Positions 1-13,200 of a DNA stretch of 64,000 nucleotides are shown one piece after another. Position numbers and translations under genes: made by a program. Every line of letters begins with the position of its first letter. The stretch's first letter is position 1. The stretch comes from Cyclina sinensis (taxonomy: Eukaryota; Mollusca; Bivalvia; Venerida; Veneridae): the NCBI GenBank assembly GCA_012932295.1, contig JAAONU010000014.1:744001-808000 (forward strand). The letters run 5' to 3'. The notes beneath the pieces were generated by a model. That model was not told the DNA's origin. It did no database searches and saw only the letters and a program-made list of their open reading frames with translations.

Positions 1-745
1 GATAATTGACTTTTGCTTCAATTGTCATAGCTTTGTTTTATTTATGGATTTGATTCATACTTGCACCAAACAACACTTATGACAAATCTGACATTATGAT
101 TATTTCAAGTTTGACCTTGACCTTTAAATGACCTTGACAGTATAGGTCAAATTATTGAATTTTGCTGAAACTGGCCATAACTTTGTTATTTGTGGTTGGA
201 TTTGATTCATACTTGGACAAAACAACACTAATGACAAATCCGACATTTTTAATTATTCAAGTATGACCTTGACCTTAAAATGACCATGACTGTCATGGTC
301 AAATTATTAAATTTTGCTCAAAATGTCATATCTTTTTTATTTATTTATTTATGGATTTGATTCATACTTGGACAAAACAACACTTATGACAAATCTGACA
401 TTATTATTCTTTCATGTATGACCTTGACCTTAAAATGACCTTCACAATCAAAGTCAAATTATTGAATTTTGATACAATTTTCCATAACTTTGTTATTTGT
501 TGTTGGATTTGATTCATACTTGGACAAAACAACACTTATGACAAATCTGACATTATTATTCTTTCATGTATGACCTTGACCTTAAAATGACCTTCACAAT
601 CAAAGTCAAATTATTGAATTTTGATACAATTTTCCATAACTTTGTTATTTGTTGTTGGATTGATTCATACTTGGACACTACAACACTTATGACAAAACGA
701 ACATGTTGAATTACTCAAGTATGACCATGACCTAAAAATGAAAGA
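1..745. repeat. Tandem array of a ~152-bp unit rich in TGACCTTGACC
   Basis: The landmark GACAAAACAACACTTATGAC (or a close variant) recurs at about 63, 216, 371, 523 and 674, so the period is 151-155 bp with about five copies. The array probably continues to the left of base 1. Copies 3 and 4 are nearly identical, the outer ones more diverged. Each unit carries one or two TGACCTTGA blocks. It lies in what I infer to be intron of the LMO7-like gene. Confidence 0.9.
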
Positions 746-3700
746 TGAAATTCTGAATGTTGCTAAAATTGGCCATATTTTGTTATGTATGGATGAAATT
801 GATAATTATATTTCCAAATGATGTTTCATATGAAATCCCTTCACCACAATTTGCTTCCTGTGATGTGTTTGCCTTTGGAAATGGGAAAAAGTCGAGCATG
901 GCCCCCACTTGCGGTGGCTCTTGTATAATGAGAAATAGGAAATAGATGTCATCTTACTGTTGCAGATGTTTGACATAACAGTAAAACCTCTACTTAAGTG
1001 CTTTAAAACTTAGTTATGTGTCCAGGTACAATTGGTCAAGACCAGTAGAATTTAAGATGAGACATGCACAAGTATATTTCCATGTGATAAAAATTTAGAA
1101 ATTAAAATCTTGTTTGAACTGTTATACAAGCCCAGATAATCCTTAAAGTACTGTTTTGCATTAGATATATCACTATGCTGGCATTCACAAGCTTGCATAA
1201 ATACATACAAGTACACAAAACATAACTTACCTGACTGAGTTCAGTTTGCAAAAACAGGTTTTGAAAGAGCCGATGATTCACTTTTGCGTGTTTTGTCATG
1301 CGTTTAAGACACCATGCAGCTGCTATTATGCAATATGCAAATTTGATATGAAAAATTACCCTAGTCTAAATATTTGAAATAGCAACATGGGAGGACACTG
1401 ATTTTTAATAGTCCTCAAATGATTGTATACAGTCGAATATGTCTGCAGGAATACTTAATGTTCAGTGGAGTGTGACAGTTTTATAAATAAAGGCACAATT
1501 TCTATAACTTACTAAGTGCCAGTGATTTTGATATTTTGAATGTTTTTCCTTGTTCAACTTACCCTTCAGACCTCCATTAAATGTAGTGTTGGAATGATAA
1601 TGCATTAAGAATGTGTGAAAATTGTTTCAGCACAATTACATTAAAGGTGCACAAAAATCCTTATAGATATACAAGTACTGAATAGGTTTTGAGTAATATT
1701 TTCACCGTGAGTAATATGCTGAAGAAAGAATTAAGGCAAAATAGTAAGACACCACTATATTAAATTGATAATGGTCTTTTTAACATCGGCTGAAACCCTG
1801 GTCACACCTGAGTCTCTGATCTCACTACATTTATAACAAGTTGGTGGAACATGTACTGGGTAGGAAATGCATAGAAAGCAAAAAGAACACAGCTCACAAT
1901 GGGACCATGGTTACAATAGATTTAGTGTATTAAAGCCTTGCTGCCCAGCTAAATCAGTAATTGGCAATGCTTCACCTGTGATGCCTGGCTAAATAGTTTG
2001 AGCATTAAGTGATTGACACAGATGAACGCAGTTCTAATGTGGAGCTTACAGATGAACACAGCATTGCAGAAGGCATACATACAATCATTGATGCCCAAAG
2101 AAAATAATCTGTAAAAAAATTCTTTTGCCCTTTGCCATGTCCATGTGTATCTCACTGAAAGTTTCAAGATTCAGATTTTAAAGCTGTTCTTAGAATATGC
2201 TTTTCATGTTATTCTCTTGCTTTCAGTCAGTTTATATCTTTTGTATTCTTACGGTACCCAAGACTTTTTTTGTGTTAGAGAGAAATAAAACAATATTGGC
2301 AGTTACATGTTACTAGAAGGATTTATGTTTACACCTATTTAGTGCATGTGTGCCTTTGTGAGGCACATGCAGAAGAGCGGCAAAACTAACTTTGAAATGA
2401 AAGAACAAAGCAAAATCATGAAAGGGTCTCAGAGCTGGTATATGGCAAATTTTAAATAAAACTGAATTGAGATTTTTGTAATGAAATCTGTATTTTTGAC
2501 CTTGGAAGAGTATTAGCTATGCCTCATTAAAGGTCACATGTCAAATGTCAACAGGTCTGACTAGTCATTTTGACCAGCTGCTAATTGGACATAATTAGAT
2601 GATGGGTAGTGGTAAATACCAGTTGAAATATGACAATAGGAAAGGACAGGCTGACGCGTTTTCACAATAGCATATGAAAATTGGCAAAATATTTGGGGGA
2701 AAAACGACAATGATTTGTAGTTTTTGTCATGAAATTGACCAGCAGTTAAAGTTCTTTTGAAAATGGCTCAAATTTCAGTTTGAAAGTTTGTTTATTTCTT
2801 TACTGAAGTGGTGATAAAGTCATTAAATTCTATTATTAAAAGCTGTTTATGTTGTTTAGGAAACCTATTTTATTTTACATGGATTTTGAAACAAGTTCTT
2901 GCAACTTATACATTAATGCTGTTTAGTGACTGCATCTGGACCAGTACTTATGCCGAAAGTGTGGAATACAGAAAGTCTTTGGAGTCTCACACAAAACCAG
3001 TGACCAGATCAGAAGATTTAGTACCAACCGAGTTCAGCTAAAATTGTATTTATGTCAGTCATGTTTTTGTGTTCTGTAGTGAGTATTTTGACTATTTTTG
3101 TATGTTACATATAAGAAAAGAAAGTGTTTTAACAACAAAGGTTCATAATATAAAATTTAATGAATAATATTCACTGATCTTCATTATTTGAACATTTTAC
3201 ATGAATGACGATGGCACAAAAAAAGAGTTGAAATATAGTGAACTTTTTTAAGTGATCATTACACAAACAGTAGGCGACTCAGAAATGAAAATTTTATGAC
3301 ATAATATTTAAATAAGCTTAGATAAATATTACAGTGATACTTAATGCAATGTTATCTGAGATGTAGGCGGACATGTAAGTGGCGGGTCTGATGGCACGAT
3401 GAAATTTGCTTGTTACTCTTGTTACATGCAGGTTAATTTATAATTTATATCAAAATTAACTTCAGTCTTAGTCCTAGACTTATTCACTGGTAGTAATTGC
3501 ATTTGAAATTGAGTTTTATTTATTGTCCTTGAATTTTCAAAGTCAAAGGCCTGTACATTGGTACATTAATTTTACTTTTTTTTGTTGGAATGATAATTAA
3601 AATCAAACATGATGGAGTTACACCAATATTATAATTGCTCAAGAGCATACATTTATAAGTGTGCATGATTAGTATAATTATTTTAAACTGAAAAGAGCTG

Positions 3701-6700
3701 GTTATCAGTATTCAGTAACTCTCTTTGATTTTCAGCAGAGTTATTTCCCCTTTAATTATAACTCCAGTCAGTGCAAGTATCAATATTATATAGGTTGTTT
3801 TCAGGGGAAAAAGCCAAATTCTAAAGTGTACTTTGCGTTTGTAGATATGATAAAGAAGTGGGTTGATGAATTCAACAAGAATTTACCATCAGAGATATGT
3901 AACAGGATTAATTATGGAACTGCAGGAGGTTGTTAAAGGCAAATATTTCCTTTTCATTAGCGAACAATGATGACCCATTTGTTGCTATGCGTTTAAGACA
4001 TTTGTCAATTTTGCACATTCTTTATTATGGGACCTATGATAAATATTGCATATTATCTCCGGATCTTTATTCTTCACATTGATTTTACATTTAGCTGGCT
4101 TATAAGGATGGAAAAGTTGTTGTGAAGGAATACACTGGTGAAGAGTGATGGTAGAATAGGAAGATGTTATCATGCCAGTTTTTCAGAATTCTACAGTACT
4201 GCTTTAAAAGATTATATATTGGCGCAACCATAAAAACACTACAACCATTATCCTTTTGCCATTTTTATCATCATCATTATTATTATTATTCAAAGTTGTT
4301 TGGCATTGTCATCATCATTGTGATGATAATAATCATCATTGTCATCTGTATAATGTTGTTATCATGTACACAACAACAAACACAGTATAACAAGGTCATT
4401 GAGCCTATCCAATTTAAATACATCATTGGCTAATGTAAACTTAGTGAGAACATTTTCTGTTGACATGTGATGACATCTCAAAGTAGAAAACCAATCTTAG
4501 TGCCACAGATTATGCAAATTTAATTTCTGTAGCCTCATGCAAACATGGTTGATGGATTAGTGATACAAAGGTAGAAAGAAGAATGTTCAAGGTCAGCAAA
4601 ATCCTTGATCTGAACCCTGGTTTCAATTTTACAAATATTATATATGATACTATAGATCAATAACCCACTCTGTATGGACAAAGCATTCTTTGGCCCAGAT
4701 GCATGGGCTCTGTAAAACACATTAGAAGGAATTACCAGACAAAACGTCCTAGTGAAAGAATCGGTAACATGATAAAATGATTTATTTGAATTCCATTCTT
4801 CTGTATATTGATCCTTATTTAAAATTTCTCAGTTTGAAACTTTGATTCAAATGAAAGAGAAGGATTTTTAAGAGTTAATTTAAAGCTTGGCACAATACAT
4901 CAGGTCGCTGTTTAAAGCTTTTAACTATCTCTCGGCAAAGCCATCACTTAAAGGTATTAATAAAAGATTTGACTTGATTTAGTATAATGTTAAGGACAGT
5001 TTAATTTGTTAGGAATTTGAATTATGTCGCTCTTCCTTTTACATGAAATTTACATTGTGGACAGTCAGGCCGGCAATGTTGTAGGCGTCTAGTGAGTTGG
5101 TTTGACTAGATGGTGGACATGTCGGTGTTTATTTGCATGGATACATTTGTATCTTAAACTGTTCAACTTATGAAAGTCTGAACAAATTATTATTAAATCT
5201 TTATTGAAGTAAAACCTTTGGACTGTTTTCAACACTTAATACCATATCAAGGTGGCTTTCCGGCCCCAGTAAGACCTGGTAGATAAGTTTTCTTTCTGCC
5301 ACAGAGCATCACTGACAAATCTTGACTGGCATCTTATAAGATATTGTTGACTTTGTAAATGAATTACTTGTTTAGTGCTCTTTTTTGAAATGCAAAGTAA
5401 CTAAACTGCAAAATATGGTCATTTCAAAAATTGCTGAGTCATTGTAACGAACAAGTATTTTATTTAATTTATACTCTTCATTACTTCAAATTAACTGTGA
5501 TTAATCTGTTTGTTTAGCATTTACTTGCTCTATTTGATGTATTTAGGGATTGCATGCCAGAGAAGAATCAAGATTACACAAACTGAACATGAATTGCTTG
5601 GTTACAGAAATGTTTGATTCAGACCTTATTTTATTTTGTCTGAAGAGGAAACAACCCTGAGTTATATATCACTGCTTGAGTGGTTAAATAGTATGGTCTT
5701 TGACTTAAACATTGGCAAATTGAGGCCTCAGCTTTTGAATTAAGGTTTATTGCTTTTGTCTGAATTTGTAAGTAAGTTCATGCATGTTCTTCAGTGGTTA
5801 GAAAAAATTGTGATTTAAAGAAGGTTAAATGCAATGCAGGGGGTGCATGACTTTATGCTTTTCTGGTGGAAATGTAAAACAGAACATTTAATTAGAGTAC
5901 CTATTAAATAACAGTTTCTTGTTTATCTTTTAGACAGATTCATATAATGAAAATTATTAAAAATATGAGAGCAAAAGACATGTCATAGCATGAAAGGGGT
6001 AATTGCATTTTCATGAAGCACTTGTCAATGTTAACAGTAGTTTTGCCTTAGTTTTGTCTGAATCAAAGACTTAAATGGTAAATTATATGCAGAAATGTAT
6101 CAGTTTGCAGACATTTATGGCTGCCATTTGCATAGACTGGTTATGGTTTAGATGAACCTCCTTTGTTTGACTGGTTGTTCTGAAAAGATGAATTAACACT
6201 TATGCCATTTAAAACAGTCTTAAAATGTTCCCTTGATAGGTTAATGATTGCGCTTAATTGTATGCGACACATCGGTGTGCACATCCTCATGCACTGTCAT
6301 AGCTTCGGTATGCAACATAGGACAACATAACGTCATGTTCTCCTGATCTACTGCTGTCGTATTTAATTATACATTGTTAGTTTTCTGTCTTTTGTTTGAT
6401 TTAGTTTCCTGTTTTCTCTTTTTTTCCTTGTCTTAATTTAATTTGAAAAGTTGAAAAAAAGAATGTTTAACTTTCATTTGCAATTTGGGTCTTGCTTGTG
6501 TTCGAAGCTTCGCAGTGTCTAATTTAACATTCCTGTTGTTTGTTTCCTGAGTTTATGACATTGTTAAATTGTTGGCTATAGGATATACTAGTCCTGTTTC
6601 TCTACCTGTACCCACTTGTCTGTGTAAAGCAAAGCAAATGAGGAAGTTAAAAAAGTTAAATAATATAATGAATCATATATTTTGATTGTTGGACAGCCTA

Positions 6701-9700
6701 AATTATGAAAAGTTTATGAAGAAGTAATATACCTTGTTGCATGAACTTCCATTCTAGTACTAGAGTAATATTCAAGCTCAGAATTACAGAGCTGAAAACT
6801 TCTTAAGTATAAAATTGGCTCTAATAGTAAAGCAACTATTCAGAAGTCAAGAGAATTTCAAAATATTTTACAAATGTCTTCAAAATTTTTAGTTATTGCA
6901 TGATCTCCAAAAAGAAATATTTCCAAACATGCCGTGCAGTTAAGTGAGAATGTGGAATAAAATGAATAGTACTCAGATTCTCCACATTTGATATCCGGTT
7001 AAAACCAAACTACCTTCTTAGGTTTGAAATGTGATCGCCCTTCAGAGAAAAAGATAAATCTGATAGTGTGCATGTTATCTTTTACTTAAATGACAATTTT
7101 TACAGAAGTATCTGATGTATGTATTGTGATGTCTGATCTGGCTCTGCACAGTTTGCCTATATCCAGTTTTGTATAGGCTAGGCATTAATGTGTTAACTTT
7201 TTATTTTTTTCACACATCATATTTCTTCATCTAGAATGTGCACTCATCTTGTAACAAAAATGGTCCTCTTCAAAATGCAGAGAAGGTTTTAAGTATAAAT
7301 TAAGCAGTGGAAAAAGCAAGGGGATTTATCCCGAGTGGGAAATTTAGAATGTTTTACCTGATAAAACTAACTGATAACAGGGCTCTTGAAATATTTCAAA
7401 TGTAAAGATTGCATAATAAATGTGCATTCACTTGCTTGAAGATATTTTACAACCAGTTTAATATATGAGGCTTATAAATGCATGTTTTCAATACCATAAA
7501 TAAATATTCTGTCTCAACGAAACAGATCTTTTATTTACAGTACTTTTAGGAATGTCTTCTTAACAACAAAACTATTGAAGTAAGTTTCATGATCTTAAAT
7601 GCTTTTCTGATATTTCAAGGTTGTGCTGGATTTTGAAATTGTATAGCAAAAAGTTTTCTATTTAATGGAATTAAATATAATTCTGGCAAAATACCAGGTA
7701 AAAAAGTTTTGACATATAATTTTGTCTAATTAAAGCAGTTTAGATATAAAAGATTTATTTTCCTCCTTGTTACTGTCATTCCCTGTCTGTGTAGCCTGAA
7801 TCTTTTTCTGTTGTCAGTTTGTTTGTTTTCTTCAGAAATGTATAAAAATAAGGAAGAAAAAATTCACTTAATACTTTAGTAGCAAACATAAGTGTCTTTC
7901 AGGTATTGGTATACACAGACTTGATTGTCCGAAAAGCAAAAAGAATGCTTCAGTTTAAGGCAACAAAAAAAACCCAACTCAGCACATGTTTCTTCCCTGA
8001 CAACATAAACATCCTTATTCATCCCCCTAAAATCCTCCTGTCTGAAAAATATTGGATGTCTTGACAACCTAATTGTAAACATTGCTGATTACAGGGCATC
8101 CTTTCTCATTGAAAGTATGCCCTTTCAATGCCAGTGACCTATACTTAGCACCCAGCTTGTATATTGATAGTGAATTGTCCAACTAGTGCCCAGATATATT
8201 CATGACAGCACATCCCAATACTTAAACAAGTTCTGTAGTTTAATATTTATAAAATGTTTGTTTGGTAATCCAGAGATACTAGAGATCAGGATGATCCCTT
8301 GTCTACTGCTCAGTATGTTGCTGTTATGATCTAGCTTTCAAAAGAGACCTTAACCCAAGGTCAAGTGTATTTGTGTTACATGCTGAGCTTAAGAATGAAA
8401 TTGAGAAACAACTGTCATCAGCGTGTGTGCCTAAAAACCTACAGTAACCTACATGAAGGTACCTGAGCACATACATTTGTTGTGTGATCAAAATTGTTAC
8501 CTTCAGTTGAAGAAATCCTACTTGGAACTCCTCCCAAATGTTGATTTGTTGAGCTGTTGTCTTGTCAGTAAGGCTATAAAGATTCCAGCTATTATTATTG
8601 GATCTCAAAGCTTAGCTGTTCTCTAGATGGAACTTTAAGGTGAATATTAGGTAAGGATTGAAAAAAAAGTGCTGACTAAGGTTAAATTAGAATTACTTTA
8701 GAAGTTGATTTCAACCCAGTTTGAAAGACATGTCAGTCAGAGTCCAGGTGACGGGTAAAACCAGTTTATATCTTAATTACGACTTGTCTGTCTGAAATGT
8801 TTTCAGATTATGATGTCGGTCTGAGCTCATGTTACCAGTAAATAAAAATTAATGTTTATTTTATAATATTGTAACTTCTTAAGTTAAATTTATCTACAAG
8901 TTTCTTCAAAATCTTTTTGCTTGCACCATAAGAGTTGTGTACAAATTAAGGACCAATAATAAGTCAAATACTTACACATAAGTTATCAGATTCCCAAAGC
9001 AGATTAGCATATTAAAGCTATAAAATCTATTAATCTTTAAAATGTTTATATCTGATTTAAGCGAGTGCCTCTTTAATTTATGCATACCTTCGTCTCGATG
9101 ACACGTGTTTTAGCTACCTGTTCAACCCTGAATGGTCGCACTTAGCTGAACGATTATTATTCCCGTATGTCGCAAATCGTAAAGTCAAATTAACCGACAG
9201 TCTGTGGTTAGTGGTGAAAGGCCATAATATTTGGATTAATTAAATTGTATTAATTGGATATAATCGTATAGATTTGTGTTTATTTTTGATAAACACATTT
9301 GATTATTTGTGATAATTTAGGCTTTCAAAGCAGTTTATTCAATTCTTAAGTGATGTGTAGTGATTTTCCAATTTGTTTTTAAGTATTGATTAAAAGGTGT
9401 ATTCATAAAAGACGGAATTTGAGACATTTGAACTAAATATAGGTATAAATAATAATATTGATTGAAATCTCAGTATTGTAGATCACCTGTACAAACTTAA
9501 GGATTGATCTGTAGACATTTGGTAAGAAATTTTATTGCATAGATTTTTTGCACACAAAATGTAATAAAAGACTTGTTGAAAGTGAAATGAAAGACGGGGT
9601 GTAACAATGATTTATAACATGATCTTTGCATATTCTTAGGGTTACTATTAGGGGTTAAATTTTAAATGGAATAGTGTGATGTATTATTTCAAGTTGAAAT

Positions 9701-10184
9701 CTCTTCAATAAATTTAACTGAATAATATAAACTGAAATTGTACTTTAGACTGATTTTTGAATTTTTTTTTTTTGAAGCAAGCTGTCCAAAAGCTATTTCG
9801 AAAAAAAAATCGTGACAAATATGAACTCTGAAAAATAAATTCCAGATTAATGTTTACAGAAAAATACTATAGAAACAAGGTTAATAGACTCCTAGGTTTA
9901 AAGTTTGAGCATTACTAATAAAAATAATAATAATGATAATGTCTTTATTTAAAGAAGCAGCATACTCTGCTCTAAAAGCCTCCCAAATATTTTGTACAAT
10001 CTTTACAAAGTTGTAAGTCTTTTAAACATCAAAATCATGTTCTTGTATCCAGTAACAAGTCATAGTCATTGTAATACTGTAGAAAAAAATATTTTCTTGT
10101 TGTCTGTTATAAAAAGAGGTTCTGACAAAGATTGATCTGTATGTTTTACAGTAGAAAATAAACCTAGTTTCTCTTTTATTTCAG
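746..10184 (+). other. Inferred intron upstream of LMO7-like exon a; no certain gene
   Basis: About 9.4 kb of AT-rich sequence. Open frames on both strands are short and lack recognisable motifs, codon character or splice support. It holds a trinucleotide microsatellite near 4268-4362. Two exon-like short frames (2941-3041 and 3843-3935) are discussed in the findings. No CH-domain exon was found here. Confidence 0.6.
4268..4362. repeat. Imperfect ATC/ATT trinucleotide microsatellite
   Basis: Runs of CATCATCATTATTATTATTA, then TCATCATCATTG and GATGATAATAATCATCATTG. Low complexity, intronic; the local open frame is an artefact of the repeat. Confidence 0.85.
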
Positions 10185-10230
10185 AAGTGAAGATTTCCTG
10201 AAACAAGAGGTTGACAGGCGTGCTAGAAAT
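10185..10230 (+). CDS. LMO7: LMO7-like exon a: end of CH-domain region
   Basis: A 46-nt exon between acceptor TTTATTTCAG and donor GTAAGT. It reads SEDFLKQEVDRRARN after one base that completes an upstream codon (phase 1 in, phase 0 out). It joins exon b to give DRRARN-VAVTVYWLGK, which matches the family's DRR-N-ITLYWLG pattern at the end of the CH domain. A short exon is easy to miscall, but phase, splice sites and homology agree. Because it starts mid-codon, at least one more coding exon must lie upstream. Confidence 0.82.
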
Positions 10231-13200
10231 GTAAGTACATGTATAGAAAAATTATGTGAGAAAAAGGTGTTACAATTTTACTTATCAGTAATACACAATA
10301 CTATGAAATTTGGTATGTTGTCAAATGGGGAAAACAAATCACAAAACAGCCTAAGAAGCTGCATATGGCTTAGCATCTGGAGGAGGATGTTCCGGCCTCA
10401 AGAACTACATAAACGTAAATATATATCTGAGAAAAAAATTCAACTGGCTGTTATGTGTGTCTCGGGGAAGGAAAATGAGCATTGCAATAATAATAGAAAG
10501 GAACTGTTTAAGAGTGAGATCCCCAGTTGACATGACATTAATATTAGTGGCAATAGCACTAATTTAAAGGAGCATTAGTCATAGCATGATTGAAAATAAT
10601 GATGCTGTTGTAATGCTGTGAAACTTGATTTGTCACTGTCCTGCTGTTTTATGAATAAAAGAAACAATCACAAGTGCTTGCTTTAAAATGAGTAATACCA
10701 TGTCCATAAAATAACATACTTTTTACAGAGAGTTTTTGCTATATAGCCAGTTCTTATTAGCAAATTAAATAAACTTCAAAGGCAGAAAACTTGATCCTTG
10801 CCTACCACCTTTTTCTCATTAGCTATGTTATGTAGTATTTTCCTCCTCACAAACATAAATTCAGCTGTTTGGAGGAAACTATAATCATTGTGGTCAAGGA
10901 TAACATGCATTAATGTTGATGGTAAATTATTGTGTCCATAAAGTATTATTTTGGTAACCACATACCGGAGGTGATGACCACATGTTTGTGTTTGACAAAC
11001 ATTTTGGCCAGTCAGCTTAATTTCGTGGGACATGTAATGCACATTTACTTAATTGTTGTTTTATTTTGATTCTGTATGTATAACTTGCACTTAGTTTGAT
11101 TGACACGTGTAGAAAAATACATACCCTTTAAAGTGAGTGAGCTAAAGCAGTGAACAAAGAAGTTTTCCAAATAACATAGCATAGGAAATGTATCCACATA
11201 CTAAATTGTTAAATAGGCTGTCATTACCATCATGTTACTTTCTACTCATAGAAAAAAAATCTAAGAACTTCTAAATGAAACATTAAGGGTGGAATTTTGG
11301 AGCAGCTGAATTGTATATTTAAAGGTGAGGTTGATTTTTTTAAAAAGATTTTATGATTATTTTTTATGAGTGCTTCATTATTTATTTATTTATTGCTGTA
11401 TTTTATCAAAATGATTTATTTTGGCTTAATTTTCAAGTTTTTCATACAAAATTGTAGGTATCACTTCAAAAAAAAAAAAAAAAAAAAAAGATTTTTTTAC
11501 AAGTGCTTCATTTTATTTTTGCTGAATTACATCAGCATGATTTATTTTGACTTAATTTTCATAGTTTTTCATACAAAATTGAAGGTATCGCTTGACGTTA
11601 CTTGGTTCTTGATTGTAACCCGAGTAAAACAAATGAGCTGCCCAATAACATGACAATGTGTTTGCCTTCAGCTTGTTTTGTAAGGTGTAAAATTTCACTT
11701 GAAGCAAAATTTTTACATTCTTCCAAATGAGGTATGGCTGTAGCAAGTGATAGTTTGAATAAAACATTTAACTGATTTATGGCAGGGTTGGGTAATGGCT
11801 TTTATGGTAGAACGTCTAATAGGTATTCTAAGAGAATTGATGAAATGCTAAAAATGACTTTCCTGGTTATGGGAAAAAGGGTGATTAGACAGACAATAGT
11901 AAACTTCCCTCTTTTAAGACAAGAGCATGCTGCTAAGAGAAAGAGAATGCTTGCCTTGAATAAGGAAAGAGCATGGTCTCTTTGCTGAAGACAAGAGCAT
12001 GCTGCTAAGAGGAAGAGAATGCTTGCCTTGAATAAGGAAAGAGGATGGTCTCTTTGCTGAAGACAAGAGCATGCTGCTAAGAGAAGAGAATGCTTGCCTT
12101 GAATAAGGAAAGAGCATGGTCTCTTTGCTGAAGACAAGAGCATGCTTCAGTTTTGTTTAAACAAGAGCATGCCCTTTGATAAAAATATGAGGAAATAACT
12201 TAAATCAAGAGCATGCTTCCTTTGCTTAAGATAAGCATATACATTCCTCTTGCCTTTGCTATGTACAAGAGCATATGTATGTTCTACTTTGTGGGCTGCA
12301 TTCAGCATTGTCTGGACACATGCCTATGTTTGTTTGCTTTACAATTACTAAAAATATGCACACGAAAACCTTTGCTTTTGACAAGAATTGCAAGCCACTG
12401 CTGCAGGCTATTGAGGTCCAGACCTGTATGTTTTGATTTATATTTCTAAGTGAAACACTTTTTTGGGGGCAAGTTAGTACATACACAGTAATATGGTCAT
12501 TTGTTTAGCTTTTGTTAAATTTGTGAATTATGGACAATGTCTATCAAGGTTTGTTAATGAATATTTCACAGTTTTTGTGTTGATGGAGCTATGCCAGGGG
12601 GTAGACATTCCAGAATGTAAATTATAACACAAGATATAAACTGTTAACTTTTCACCTGGCTGACCCACCATGCTGTGACAGTGGTGGCTTAAATGTGTAA
12701 TTATTATGTTTGGGATTTCATAGCTGAGTTAGGCTTATACTCATGCTTAAACTCTGTGGAATGAGGATGAATGAAACAAAGAGTGGCTTGATTTTATTTG
12801 TTTGACTTTATTTCTTCTTCAGATAGTACTACCTTCATATTTGGAGGCTTCCACAGTGCGTTCCATTAAGGTTGTGTCTGCTTGATTAGTGTTGGCACAG
12901 TTCCATATGAAGCATTCTGGTTGTCCTTAGCTATGTTTAGGGACATATCCCAAGTCCATTGTTAATCCAGGTGCCTCGAGTTTGATACTGTGTTCCTGCT
13001 TTAACTCTATTAATTGTCTTTCAGGTGAGACTGAATCAAAGGTCTCATGTATCGGTGCAACCCTCTGAGCATGTACATGAAACAGGAGTGTCTCCAGAAT
13101 AGGATGTTTTCTGCATCTCTCATTGACCTGTTAGTTAGAATAAATAAATTCTTCTGGGGTGTCTGCTGTATGGGTGATGGGTACTGATAATAAATACAAT

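Noticed and set aside
4164..4433. 89-codon frame with poly-His/Tyr and Ile runs
   Set aside because: It translates a trinucleotide microsatellite.
9061..9240. CpG-containing patch about 1 kb before exon a as an internal promoter
   Set aside because: No TATA, initiator or transcript evidence, and only a modest base-composition change.
10267..10530. 87-codon plus-strand frame just after exon a
   Set aside because: It begins in intron sequence after a good donor, has no recognisable motif, and exon a joins exon b in phase without it.
11802..12143. 113-codon minus-strand frame with repeated CSCLQQRDH peptides
   Set aside because: It is the translation of the 72-bp minisatellite; no splice, start or family support.
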